A DNA stretch of 64,000 nucleotides from Misgurnus anguillicaudatus (GCF_027580225.2 NC_073354.2:11567501-11631500); one strand, 5' to 3'; shown: positions 1 to 13,890, numbered from the stretch's first letter. A program made the numbers and translations. The notes: a model not told the origin generated them from the letters alone.

Positions 1-3000
1 ATGTCCCTCCTCCTCCCACTGTCATCCTCCTCTGAATTAAAATGCTGGCAATAAATCTGTGGGGGAAAAGTTCATTGTTTAGTTTTTTCCAATAAATGTT
101 TTAATAAACAAAAATATGCATAATAATTACACAAGATTCAAAGTATAATAAACAAACAAACAAGTTATTATTACCTGAAAAAAAGAAAAAATGTGTATAT
201 GTCCCTCCTCCTCTCACTGTCATCCTCCTCTGAATTAAAATGCTGGCAATAAATCTGTAGAGTAAAAAGTTGTTTTTTTTCATTAATGTTTTAATAAAAC
301 AAAAATATGTATAATAATTACACAAGATACAAAGTATAATAAACAAACAAACAAAAAAGTTATTATTACCTGAAAGAAAGAAAAAATGTGTATATGTCCC
401 TCCTCCTCCCACTGTCATCCTCCTCTGAATTTAAATGCTGGCAATAAATCTGTAGAGTAAAAAGTTGTTTTTTTTTCATTAATGTTTTAATAAAACAAAA
501 ATATGTATAATAGTTACACAAGATACAAAGTATAATAAACAAACAAACAAAAAAGTTATTATTACCTGAAAGAAAGAAAAAATGTGTATATGTCCCTCCT
601 CCTCCCACTGTCATCCTCCTCTGAATTAAAATGCTGGCAATAAATCTGTAGAGTAAAAAGTTGTTTTTTTTTCATTAATGTTTTAATAAAACAAAAATAT
701 GTATAATAATTACACAAGATACAACATAAAATAATCAAACAAACAAGTAAAAAGAAAAAATGTGTATATTTTTTCATTAATGTTTTAATAAAACAAAAAT
801 ATGTATAATAATTACACAAGATACAAAGTATAATAAACAAACAAACAAAAAAGTTATTATTACCTGAAAGAAAGAAAAAATGTGTATATATCCCTCCTCC
901 TCCCACTGTCATCCTCCTCTGAATTAAAATGCTGGCAATAAATCTGTAGAGTAAAAAGTTGTTTTTTTTTTCATTAATGTTTTAATAAAACAAAAATATG
1001 TATAATAATTACACAAGATACAAAGTATAATAAACAAACAAACAAAAAAGTTATTATTACCTGAAAGAAAGAAAAAATGTGTATATGTCCCTCCTTCTCC
1101 CACTGTCATCCTCCTCTGAATTAAAATGCTGGCAATAAATCTGTAGAGTAAAAAGTTGTTTTTTTTTCATTAATGTTTTAATAAAACAAAAATATGTATA
1201 ATAATTACACAAGATACAACATAAAATAATCAAACAAACAAGTTATTATTACCTGAAAAAAAGAAAAAATGTGTTTATGTCCCTCCTCCTCCCACTGTCA
1301 TCCTCCTCTGAATTAAAATGCTAGCAATAAATCTGTAGAGTAAAAAGTTGTTTTTTTCATTAATGTTTTAATAAAACAAAAATATGTATAATAATTACAC
1401 AAGATACAACATAAAATAATCAAACAAACAAGTTATTATTACCTGAAAAAAAGAAAAAACTTGTATATGTCCCTCCTCCTCCCACTGTCATCCTCCTCTG
1501 AATTAAAATGCTGGCAATAAATCTGTAGAGCAAAAAGTTTAGTTTTTTTTTCATTAATGTTTTAATAAAACAAAAATATGTATAAAAATTACACAAGATA
1601 CAAAGTATAATAAACAAACAAACAAAAAAGTTATTATTACCTGAAAGAAAGAAAAAATGTGTATATGTCCCTCCTCCTCCCACTGTCATCCTCCTCTGAA
1701 TTAAATTGCTGGTAATAAATCTGTAGGGGAAAATTTCATTGTTTAGTTTTTTTTTCAATAAATGATTTAATAAACAAAAATATTTATAATAATTACGCAA
1801 GATACAAAGTATAATAAACAAACAAAAAAGTTATTATTACCTGAAAGAAAGAAAAAATGTGTATATGTCCCTCCTCCTCCCACTGTCATCCTCCTCTGAA
1901 TTAAAATGCTGGCAATAAATCTGTAGAGTAAAAAGTTTTTTTTTTTTTCATTAATGTTTTAATAAAACAAAAATATGTATAATAATTACACAAGATACAA
2001 AGTATAATAAACAAACAAACAAAAAAGTTATTATTACCTGAAAAAAAGAAAAAAATGTGTATATGTCCCTCCTCCTCCCACTGTCATCCTCCTCTGAATT
2101 AAAATGCTGGCTATAAATCTGTAGAGTAAAAAGTTTTTTTTTTTTCATTAATGTTTTAATAAAACAAAAATATGTATAATAATTACACAAGATACAACAT
2201 AAAATAATCAAACAAACAAGTTATTATTACCTGAAAAAAAGAAAAAATGTGTATATGTCCCTCCTCCTCCCACTGTCATCCTCCTCTGAATTAAAATGCT
2301 GGCAATAAATCTGTAGAGTAAAAAGTTTTTTTTTTTTCATTAATGTTTTAATAAAACAAAAATATGTATAATAATTACACAAGATACAAAGTATAATAAA
2401 CAAACAAACAAAAAAGTTATTATTACCTAAAAGAAAGAAAAAATGTGTATATGTCCCTCCTCCTCCCACTGTCATCCTCCTCTGAATTAAAATGCTGGCA
2501 ATAAATCTGTAGAGTAAAAAGTTGTTTTTTTTTCATTAATGTTTTAATAAAACAAAAATATGTATAATAATTACACAAGATACAACATAAAATAATCAAA
2601 CAAACAAGTTATTATTACCTGAAAAAAAGAAAAAATGTGTTTATGTCCCTCCTCCTCCCACTGTCATCCTCCTCTGAATTAAAATGCTGGCAATAAATCT
2701 GTAGAGTAAAAAGTTGTTTTTTTTTTCATTAATGTTTGAATAAAACAAAAATATGTATAATAATTACACAAGATACAACATAAAATAATCAAACAAACAA
2801 GTTATTATTACCTGAAAAAAAGAAAAAATGTGTATATGTCCCTCCTCCTCCCACTGTCATCCTCCTCTGAATTAAAATGCTGGCAATAAATCTGTAGAGT
2901 AAAAAGTTGTTTTTTTTCATTAATGTTTTAATTAAACAAAAATATGTATAATAATTACACAAGATACAAAGTATAATAAACAAACAAACAAAAAAGTTAT

Positions 3001-3763
3001 TATTACCTGAAAAAAAGAAAAAATGTGTATATGTCCCTCCTCCTCCCACTGTCATCCTCCTCTGAATTAAAATGCTGGCAATAAATCTGTAGAGTAAAAA
3101 GTTGTTTTTTTTCATTAATGTTTTAATAAAACAAAAATATGTATAATATTTACAAAAGATACAACATAAAATAATCAAACAAACAAGTTATTATTACCTG
3201 AAAGAAAGAAAAAATGTGTATATATCCCTCCTCCTCCCACTGTCATCCTCCTCTGAATTAAAATGCTGGCAATAAATCTGTAGAGTAAAAAGTTGTTTTT
3301 TTTCATTAATGTTTTAATAAAACAAAAATATGTATAATATTTACAAAAGATACAACATAAAATAATCAAACAAACAAGTTATTATTACCTGAAAGAAAGA
3401 AAAAATGTGTATATATCCCTCCTCCTCCCACTGTCATCCTCCTCTGAATTAAAATGCTGGCAATAAATCTGTAGAGTAAAAAGTTGTTTTTTTTCATTAA
3501 TGTTTTAATAAAACAAAAATATGTATAATAATTACACAAGATACAAAGTATAATAAACAAACAAACAAAAAAGTTATTACTACCTGAAAGAAAGAAAAAA
3601 TGTGTATATGTCCCTCCTCCTCCCACTGTCATCCTCCTCTGAATTAAAATGCTGGCAATAAATCTGTAGAGTAAAAAGTTGTTTTTTTTTCATTAATGTT
3701 TTAATAAAACAAAAATATGTATAATAATTACACAAGATACAACATAAAATAATCAAACAAACA
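1..3763. repeat. Satellite array, block 1 (about 195-bp unit)
   Basis: Head-to-tail repeats, about 19 copies. Each unit has a CT-rich segment (ccctcctcctcccactgtca), an AT-rich middle with 'ctggcaataaatctgtag', a T-run of variable length, 'cattaatgttttaataaaac', and 'ttattattacctgaaagaaa'. The CT-rich start recurs near 5, 202, 396 and 591, giving a period of 195-199 bp. Two main subtypes are interspersed: one has 'acaaagtataataaacaaac', the other 'acaacataaaataatcaaac'. One unit (about 591-889) is about 100 bp longer through an internal partial duplication. The minus-strand ORFs (61-133 aa) arise because 195 is divisible by three and the unit happens to be open; they vary with T-run length and are not considered genes. 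Confidence 0.95.
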
Positions 3764-4334
3764 GGGCCCGGTTCCCCGATAACGCTCACTCTTAGCACGC
3801 TAAGAAGGCTCAAAAAAATATATCTTAGCAAAGTTGTTTATGTTCCTAAGTGTGTTCCCCAAAGTGTCTCTTAGGAAGCTTCTTAACACGCTGCCTCTAA
3901 GTACGACGTAACAATGTCGCTGTCCCAAGTTAAGGTGCTGAATTATTTGCGATCGATCTCTCAGGGATCAATTCTCCACTTCACGCGAAGGTGCATTACG
4001 GCGTTAAGAAAGACAACACGCTCTATACAAATGGAACATTACTCAAATTATTCCAGTAACATTTATTTTAACATAGTTTAAGTTATCCGTCAAATATAGA
4101 CTATTAATTAAATTATAAAATTGTCAGTAATACGGGTAGACGAACCGGGTATTCCTTGCTAATCATCCACGTTAAACATGGGTTTAACGACTTTAAAAAA
4201 TATTTAATACCCTTTTATACTAATGGTAATGTACTACGATCAGAATTGATTGGCAAGCAGCTGCAGTTACTTCAGTTTAATGCGGTATTGCTGGCCATTG
4301 TTTAATGTTTTCAATAAAAAGCAATATCTACAAT

Positions 4335-4371
<37 letters not shown>

Positions 4372-4380
4372 GAGAGAGAG

Positions 4381-4424
<44 letters not shown>

Positions 4425-5421
4425 AGATACAGAATTATGGTCTGAGAAGATCCAGCAGCTCCATAATGGGTTGTCTTGGGAGGCAATTTTTTTATTTAGC
4501 CACGTCAGGCAAATTGTCAAAAGGTTTTAAGTGTTGCCGAATAAAAAAAATTGGCATGGACTAAACGGTTACGGGGTTACCGGTGTTGTGTGAAAGTCTG
4601 TTCCCCCTGTGTTTCCCTTTAGTTTAGTCTTTTTATCACGTTTTTATCACATTATATGTTTATTCTTTATATACATTGAAAGTTTTAATGGCTACTGAGA
4701 TGTATATGTGTGCATTTATGTAATGTATCTTGACTGTTCTTGATTGTAAGTCAATTATTTTTACAGTATGAATCATATTATATGTATAATATATATTTAT
4801 TATGTTTGGAAACATAACAGTTTTAAATCAAACAGTAGAGAAAAAAGAAAAGAAAAAGACAGGCTATATGTTAAAAGACATAAAACTGTCAAATATGAAA
4901 TATTTAATAAATTGTGTAATAGAATACATGATATTATTGCTTTTTAGTATAACCAATTGAAATCTTTGATCTTTCGAATTAAATTATAAATATAACGTGA
5001 TGAAAACGTTATAAACATAGAGGGAACAGACTTCAATGAGGAACAAACACTGGCGCCGTCTTTGATTCATTAGTTCTGATACCAAATAAAGTCAACTGCA
5101 TAAATAGTCCTCTATCCATTGCAAACATATTCTATTATAGGTCTTAAAAATGTCCATAACATAAAATCATTGTCAGCATACCATAGTTTGACTTGTACTG
5201 CGCTGCACTGATTTCTAAAGACTGCGGCGATAGCGTTTTGCGCTCAAACAACGCTAAGAGAGAGCTTACGAATGGTCCAGACCAACCTTACGAAAGTGTG
5301 ACTTACAGAAGATATACTTAGCGTACGAACGTTTTGGGAACCGTGCCATAGAGTTAAGAGAGAGGTTAAGGATTAGGTTAAGAACTACTTAGCGATAAGA
5401 ACGTTTTGGGGAACCGGGCCC
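3764..5421. mobile_element. Non-autonomous DNA transposon inserted in the satellite
   Basis: The left end 'gggcccggttccccgataac' and the right end 'acgttttggggaaccgggcc' plus a final c are inverted repeats of each other, and satellite sequence resumes directly on both sides. The interior is unlike the satellite and has no ORF that looks like a transposase. Motifs of the 'cttagc/gctaag' type recur near both ends. The right end is doubled: a second terminus-like sequence, 'gaacgttttgggaaccgtgc', lies at 5327-5346, about 70 bp inside the true end. No clean target-site duplication is visible, so the superfamily is left open. Confidence 0.85.
4335..4421. repeat. (GA)n microsatellite
   Basis: About 85 bp of near-perfect GA dinucleotide repeat with two small interruptions, inside the transposon at 3764-5421. 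The Ser-Leu repeat ORF read on the minus strand here is an artefact. Confidence 0.95.
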
Positions 5422-8400
5422 ATGTTATTATTACCTGAAAGAAAGAAAAAATGTGTATATGTCCCTCCTCCTCCCACTGTCATCCTCCTCTGAATTAAAA
5501 TGCTGGCAATAAATCTGTAGAGTAAAAAGTTTTTTTTTCATTAATGTTTTAATAAAACAAAAATATGTATAATAATTACACAAGATACAGAAAAAATGTG
5601 TATATGTCCCTCCTCCTCCCACTGTCATCCTCCTCTGAATTAAAATGCTGGCAATAAATCTGTAGAGTAAAAAGTTGTTTTTTTCATTAATGTTTTAAAA
5701 AAACAAAAATATGTATAATAATTACACAAGATACAAAGTATAATAAACAAACAAACAAAAAAGTTATTATTACCTGAAAGAAAGAAAAAATGTGTATATG
5801 TCCCTCCTCCTCCCACTGTCATCCTCCTCTGAATTAAAATGCTGGCAATAAATCTGTAGAGCAAAAAGTTGTTTTTTTCATTAATGTTTTAATAAAACAA
5901 AAATATGTATAATAATTACACAAGATACAAAGTATAATAAACAAACAAACAAAAAAGTTATTATTACCTGAAAAAAAGAAAAAATGTGTATATGTCCCTC
6001 CTCCTCCCACTGTCATTCTCCTCTGAATTAAATTGCTGGTAATAAATCTGTAGGGGAAAAGTTCATTGTTTAGTTTTTTTTTCAATAAATGTTTTAATAA
6101 ACAAAAATATTTATAATAATTACACAAGATACAAAGTATAATAAACAAACAAACAAATTATTATTACCTGAAAGAAAGAAAAAATGTGTATATGTCCCTC
6201 CTCCTCCCACTGTCATCCTCCTCTGAATTTAAATGCTGGCAATAAATCTGTAGGGGAAAAGTTCATTGTTTAGTTTTTTCCAATAAATGTTTTAATAAAC
6301 AAAAATATGCATAATAATTACACAAGATTCAAAGTATAATAAACAAACAAACAAGTTATTATTACCTGAAAGAAAGAAAAAAATGTGTATATGTCCCTCC
6401 TCCTCCCACTGTCATCCTCCTCTGAATTAAAATGCTGGCAATAAATCTGTAGAGTAAAAAGTTGTTTTTTTTTCTTTAATGTTTTAATAAAACAAAAATA
6501 TGTATAATAATTACACAAGATACAAAGTATAATAAACAAACAAACAAAAAAGTTATTATTACCTGAAAGAAAGAAAAAATGTGTATATGTCCCTCCTCCT
6601 CCCACTGTCATCCTCCTCTGAATTAAAATGCTGGCAATAAATCTGTAGAGTAAAAAGTTGTTTTTTTTTCATTAATGTTTTAATAAAACAAAAATATGTA
6701 TAATAATTACACAAGATACAAAGTATAATAAACAAACAAACAAAAAAGTTATTATTACCTGAAAGAAAGAAAAAATGTGTATATGTCCCTCCTCCTCCCA
6801 CTATCATCCTCCTCTGAATTAAAATGCTGGCAATAAATCTGTAGAGTAAAAAGTTGTTTTTTTTCATTAATGTTTTAATAAAACAAAAATATGTATAATA
6901 ATTACACAAGATACAAAGTATAATAAACAAACAAACAAAAAGTTATTATTACCTGAAAGAAAGAAAAAATGTGTATATGTCCCTCCTCCTCCCACTGTCA
7001 TCCTCCTCTGAATTAAAATGCTGGCAATAAATCTGTAGAGTAAAAAGTTGTTTTTTTTCATTAATGTTTTAATAAAACAAAAATATGTATAATAATTACA
7101 CAAGATACAACATAAAATAATCAAACAAAAAAGTTATTATTACCTGAAAATAAGAAAAAATGTGTATATATCCCTCCTCCTCCTCCCACTGTCATCCTCC
7201 TCTGAATTAAAATGCTGGCAATAAATCTGTAGAGTAAAAAGTTGTTTTTTTCATTAATGTTTTAATAAAACAAAAATATGTATAATAATTACACAAGATA
7301 CAAAGTATAATAAACAAACAAACAAAAAAGTTATTATTACCTGAAAGAAAGAAAAAATGTGTATATGTCCCTCCTCCTCCCACTGTCATCCTCCTCTGAA
7401 TTAAAATGCTGGCAATAAATCTGTAGAGTAAAAAGTTGTTTTTTTCATTAATGTTTTAATAAAACAAAAATATGTATAATAATTACACAAGATACAACAT
7501 AAAATAATCAAACAAAAAAGTTATTATTACCTGAAAAAAAGAAAAAATGTGTATATATCCCTCCTCCTCCTCCCACTGTCATCCTCCTCTGAATTAAAAT
7601 GCTGGCAATAAATCTGTAGAGTAAAAAGTTGTTTTTTTTCATTAATGTTTTAATAAAACAAAAATATGTATAATAATTACACAAGATACAACATAAAATA
7701 ATCAAACAAAAAAGTTATTATTACCTGAAAAAAAGAAAAAATGTGTATATGTCCCTCCTCCTCCCACTGTCATCCTCCTCTGAATTAAAATGCTGGCAAT
7801 AAATCTGTAGAGTAAAAAGTTGTTTTTTTCATTAATGTTTTAATAAAACAAAAATATGTATAATAATTACACAAGATACAACATAAAATAATCAAACAAA
7901 AAAGTTATTATTACCTGAAAAAAAGAAAAAATGTGTATATATACCTCCTCCTCCTCCCACTGTCATCCTCCTCTGAATTAAAATGCTGGCAATAAATCTG
8001 TAGAGTAAAAAGTTGTTTTTTTTCATTAATGTTTTAATAAAACAAAAATATGTATAATAATTACACAAGATACAAAGTATAATAAACAAACAAACAAAAA
8101 AGTTATTATTACCTGAAAGAAAGAAAAAATGTGTATATGTCCCTCCTCCTCCCACTGTCATCCTCCTCTGAATTAAATTGCTGGTAATAAATCTGTAGAG
8201 TAAAAAGCTGTTTTTTTTTCATTAATGTTTTAATAAAACAAAAATATGTATAATAATTACACAAGATACAACATAAAATAATCAAACAAACAAGTTATTA
8301 TTACCTGAAAAAAAGAAAAAATGTGTATATGTCCCTCCTCCTCCCACTGTCATCCTCCTCTGAATTAAAATGCTGGCAATAAATCTGTAGAGTAAAAAGT

Positions 8401-11400
8401 TGTTTTTTTTCATTAATGTTTTAATAAAACAAAAATATGTATAAAAATTACACAAGATACAAAGTATAATAAACAAACAAACAAACAAAAAAGTTATTAT
8501 TACCTGAAAGAAAGAAAAAATGTGTATATGTCCCTCCTCCTCCCACTGTCATCCTCCTCTGAATTAAAATGCTGGCAATAAATCTGTAGAGTAAAAAGTT
8601 GTTTTTTTCATTAATGTTTTAATAAAACAAAAATATGTATAATAATTACACAAGATACAGAAAAAATGTGTATATGTCCCTCCTCCTCCCACTGTCATCC
8701 TCCTCTGAATTAAAATGCTGGCAATAAATCTGTAGAGCAAAAAGTTGTTTTTTTTCATTAATGTTGTAATAAAACAAAAATATGTATAATAATTACACAA
8801 GATACAACATAAAATAATCAAACAAACAAGTTATTATTACCTGAAAAAAAGAAAAAATGTGTATATGTCCCTCCTCCTCCCACTGTCATCCTCCTCTGAA
8901 TTTAAATGCTGGCAATAAATCTGTAGGGGAAAAGTTCATTGTTTAGTTTTTTCCAATAAATGTTTTAATAAACAAAAATATGCATAATAATTACACAAGA
9001 TTCAAAGTATAATAAACAAACAAACAAGTTATTATTACCTGAAAGAAAGAAAAAAATGTGTATATGTCCCTCCTCCTCCCACTGTCATCCTCCTCTGAAT
9101 TAAAATGCTGGCAATAAATCTGTAGAGTAAAAAGTTGTTTTTTTTCATTAATGTTTTAATAAAACAAAAATATGTATAATAATTACACAAGATACAAAGT
9201 ATAATAAACAAACAAACAAAAAAGTTATTATTACCTGAAAGAAAGAAAAAATGTGTATATGTCCCTCCTCCTCCCACTGTCATCCTCCTCTGAATTAAAA
9301 TGCTGGCAATAAATCTGTAGAGTAAAAAGTTGTTTTTTTTCATTAATGTTTTAATAAAACAAAAATATGTATAATAATTACACAAGATACAAAGTATAAT
9401 AAACAAACAAACAAAAAAGTTATTATTACCTGAAAGAAAGAAAAAATGTGTATATGTCCCTCCTCCTCCCACTGTCATCCTCCTCTGAATTAAAATGCTG
9501 GCAATAAATCTGTAGAGTAAAAAGTTGTTTTTTTTTCATTAATGTTTTAATAAAACAAAAATATGTATAATAATTACACAAGATACAACATAAAATAATC
9601 AAACAAAAAAGTTATTATTACCTGAAAAAAAGAAAAAATGTGTATATATCCCTCCTCCTCCCACTGTCATCCTCCTCTGAATTAAAATGCTGGCAATAAA
9701 TCTGTAGGGGAAAAGTTCATTGTTTATTTTTTTCCAATAAATGTTTTAATAAACAAAAATATGCATAATAATTACACAAGATTCAAAGTATAATAAACAA
9801 ACAAACAAGTTATTATTACCTGAAAAAAAGAAAAAATGTGTATATGTCCCTCCTCCTCCCACTGTCATCCTCCTCTGAATTAAAATGCTGGCAATAAATC
9901 TGTAGAGGAAAAAGTTTAGTTTTTTTTTCATTAATGTTTTAATAAAACAAAAATATGTATAATAATTACACAAGATACAAAGTATAATAAACAAACAAAC
10001 AAACAAAAAAGTTATTATTACCTGAAAGAAAGAAAAAATGTGTATATGTCCCTCCTCCTCCCACTGTCATCCTCCTCTGAATTAAAATGCTGGCAATAAA
10101 TCTGTAGAGTAAAAAGTTGTTTTTTTTCATTAATGTTTTAATAATACAAAAATATGTATAATAATTACACAAGATACAGAAAAAATGTGTATATGTCCCT
10201 CCTCCTCCCACTGTCATCCTCCTCTGAATTAAAATGCTGGCAATAAATCTGTAGGGGAAAAGTTCATTGTTTATTTTTTTCCAATAAATGTTTTAATAAA
10301 CAAAAATATGCATAATAATTACACAAGATTCAAAGTATAATAAACAAACAAACAAGTTATTATTACCTGAAAAAAAGAAAAAATGTGTATATGTCCCTCC
10401 TCCTCCCACTGTCATCCTCCTCTGAATTAAAATGCTGGCAATAAATCTGTAGAGGAAAAAGTTTAGTTTTTTTTTCATTAATGTTTTAATAAAACAAAAA
10501 TATGTATAATAATTACACAAGATACAAAGTATAATAAACAAACAAACAAACAAAAAAGTTATTATTACCTGAAAGAAAGAAAAAATGTGTATATGTCCCT
10601 CCTCCTCCCACTGTCATCCTCCTCTGAATTAAAATGCTGGCAATAAATCTGTAGAGCAAAAAGTTGTTTTTTTTCATTAATGTTGTAATAAAAAGAAAAA
10701 TATGTATAATAATTACACAAGATACAACATAAAATAATCAAACAAACAAGTTATTATTACCTGAAAAAAAGAAAAAATGTGTATATGTCCCTCCTCCTCC
10801 CACTGTCATCCTCCTCTGAATTAAAATGCTGGCAATAAATCTGTAGAGCAAAAAGTTTTTTTTTTTCATTAATGTTTTAATAAAACAAAAATATGTATAA
10901 TAATTACACAAGATACAAAGTATAATAAACAAACAAACAAAAAAGTTATTATTACCTGAAAAAAAGAAAAAATGTGTATATGTCCCTCCTCCTCCCACTG
11001 TCATCCTCCTCTGAATTAAAATGCTGGCTATAAATCTGTAGAGCAAAAAGTTGTTTAGTTTTTTTCAGATATGTTTTAATAAACAAAAACATTTATAATA
11101 ATTACACAAGATACAAAGTATAATAAACAAACAAACAAATTATTATTACCTGAAAGAAAGAAAAAATGTGTATATGTCCCTCCTCCTCCCACTGTCATCC
11201 TCCTCTGAATTTAAATGCTGGCAATAAATCTGTAGGGGAAAAGTTCATTGTTTAGTTTTTTCCAATAAATGTTTTAATAAACAAAAATATGCATAATAAT
11301 TACACAAGATTCAAAGTATAATAAACAAACAAACAAGTTATTATTACCTGAAAGAAAGAAAAAAATGTGTATATGTCCCTCCTCCTCCCACTGTCATCCT

Positions 11401-13600
11401 CCTCTGAATTAAAATGCTGGCAATAAATCTGTAGAGGAAAAAGTTTAGTTTTTTTTTCATTAATGTTTTAATAAAACAAAAATATGTATAATAATTACAC
11501 AAGATACAAAGTATAATAAACAAACAAACAAAAAAGTTATTATTACCTGAAAGAAAGAAAAAATGTGTATATGTCCCTCCTCCTCCCACTGTCATCCTCC
11601 TCTGAATTAAAATGCTGGCAATAAATCTGTAGAGTAAAAAGTTGTTTTTTTTCATTAATGTTTTAATAAAACAAAAATATGTATAATAATTACACAAGAT
11701 ACAAAGTATAATAAACAAACAAACAAAAAAGTTATTATTACCTGAAAGAAAAAAAAATGTGTATATGTCCCTCCTCCTCCCACTGTCATCCTCCTCTGAA
11801 TTTAAATGCTGGCAATAAATCTGTAGGGGAAAAGTTCATTGTTTAGTTTTTTCCAATAAATGTTTTAATAAACAAAAATATGCATAATAATTACACAAGA
11901 TTCAAAGTATAATAAACAAACAAACAAGTTATTATTACCTGAAAGAAAGAAAAAAATGTGTATATGTCCCTCCTCCTCCCACTGTCATCCTCCTCTGAAT
12001 TAAAATGCTGGCAATAAATCTGTAGAGTAAAAAGTTGTTTTTTTTCATTAATGTTTTAATAAAACAAAAATATGTATAATAATTACACAAGATACAAAGT
12101 ATAATAAACAAACAAACAAAAAGTTATTATTACCTGAAAAAAAGAAAAAAATGTGTATATGTCCCTCCTCCTCCCACTGTCATCCTCCTCTGAATTAAAA
12201 TGCTGGCAATAAATCTGTAGAGTAAAAAGTTGTTTTTTTTTCATTAATGTTTGAATAAAACAAAAATATGTATAATAATTACACAAGATACAACATAAAA
12301 TAATCAAACAAACAAGTTATTATTACCTGAAAAAAAGAAAAAATGTGTATATGTCCCTCCTCCTCCCACTGTCATCCTCCTCTGAATTAAAATGCTGGCA
12401 ATAAATCTGTAGAGTAAAAAGTTGTTTTTTTTTCATTAATGTTTTAATAAAACAAAAATATGTATAATAATTACACAAGATACAACATAAAATAATCAAA
12501 CAAACAAGTTATTATTACCTGAAAAAAAGAAAAATGTGTATATATCCCTCCTCCTCCCACTGTCATCCTCCTCTGAATTAAAATGCTGGCAATAAATCTG
12601 TAGAGTAAAAAGTTGTTGTTTTTTTCATTAATGTTTTAATTAAACAAAAATATGTATAATAATTACACAAGATTCAAAGTATAATAAACAAACAAACAAA
12701 AAAGTTATTATTACCTGAAAGAAAGAAAAAATGTGTATATGTCCCTCCTCCTCCCACTGTCATCCTCCTCTGAATTAAAATGCTGGCAATAAATCTGTAG
12801 AGTAAAACGTTGTTTTTTTTCATTAATGTTTTAATAAAACAAAAATATGTATAATAATTACACAAGATACAAAGTATAATAAACAAACAAACAAAAAAGT
12901 TATTATTACCTGAAAGAAAAAAAAAATGTGTATATGTCCCTCCTCCTCCCACTGTCATCCTCCTCTGAATTAAAATGCTGGCTATAAATCTGTAGAGCAA
13001 AAAGTTGTTTAGTTTTTTTCAGATATGTTATAATAAACAAAAACATTTATAATAATTACACAAGATACAAAGTATAGTAAACAAACAAACAAATTATTAT
13101 TACCTGAAAGAAAGAAAAAATGTGTATATGTCCCTCGTCCTCCCACTGTCATCCTTCTCTGAATTAAAATGCTGGCATTAAATCTGTAGGGGAAAAGTTC
13201 ATTGTTTAGTTTTTTCCAATAAATTTTTTAATAAACAAAAATATGCATAATAATTACACAAGATTCAAAGTATAATAAACAAACAAACAAGTTATTATTA
13301 CCTGAAAGAAAGAAAAAAATGTGTATATGTCCCTCCTGCTCCCACTGTCATCCTCCTCTGAATTTAAATGCTGGCAATAAATCTGTAGGGGAAAAGTTCA
13401 TTGTTTAGTTTTTTTCCGATATGTTTTAATCAACAAAAATATTTATAATAATTACACAAGATTCAAAGTATAATAAACAAACAAACAAACAAGTTATTAT
13501 TACCTGAAAGAAAGAAAAAATGTGTATATGTCCCTCCTCCTCCCACTGTCATCCTCCTCTGAAATAAATGCTGGCTATAAATTTGTAGAGCAAGTGATAT
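5422..13600. repeat. Satellite array, block 2 (about 195-bp unit)
   Basis: Continuation of the same tandem repeat, about 42 copies. A third subtype appears here, with 'gtaggggaaaagttcattg' followed by 'gcataataattacacaagat' (for example near 6250, 8930, 9710, 10255, 11240, 11830 and 13190). A shortened unit with the junction 'acaagatacagaaaaaatgt' occurs three times (5589, 8659, 10178). Sequence around 9700-10020 recurs almost unchanged at about 10245-10565, a higher-order duplication. Divergence grows towards 13.0-13.6 kb, where the array ends. Confidence 0.95.
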
Positions 13601-13663
13601 TAAATATGTGTTTTGAGTTTGTAACACCACAGAAGGCCCAGCCAAATTCATACTGTAAAGTGC

Positions 13664-13890
13664 CCTACTGAAAAATCCAGCTAAGACCAGTATAAACTGG
13701 TAGCTGGTTTAAAGTGGCACTAGCTGGTTCATGCTGGTCCTCCCAGCCTGACCGGCTAAATCCAGATAAAGTGACCAAAACACAGCTAGACCAGCTTGCT
13801 ACACCAGCAAAACCAGCTAAAACCAAGCTGGGAGACCAGTTAAAACCAGCTCACCAGCATATGCTGGTCTTAGCTGGATTTTTCAGTAGG
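13664..13890. mobile_element. Short hairpin MITE with perfect 27-bp TIRs
   Basis: The first 27 bases (13664-13690, 'cctactgaaaaatccagcta' then 'agaccag') are the exact reverse complement of 13864-13890. The interior is a run of 'ccagct' and 'accagc' words in both orientations, so the whole element could fold. There is no coding capacity. Target duplication is not clear. This word-rich pattern is common in fish dispersed repeats. Confidence 0.85.

Noticed and set aside
1..3763. Regular repeats as a possible CRISPR array
   Set aside because: Whole units are repeated with no unique spacers, in a vertebrate genome with spliced genes.
4311..4520. Ser-Leu repeat ORF
   Set aside because: It is the GA microsatellite read on the minus strand.
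101..13651. About 30 minus-strand ORFs with the pattern MTVGGGGTYTHFFF...
   Set aside because: They are translations of the satellite unit; frame and length change with T-run length, and there is no gene structure.
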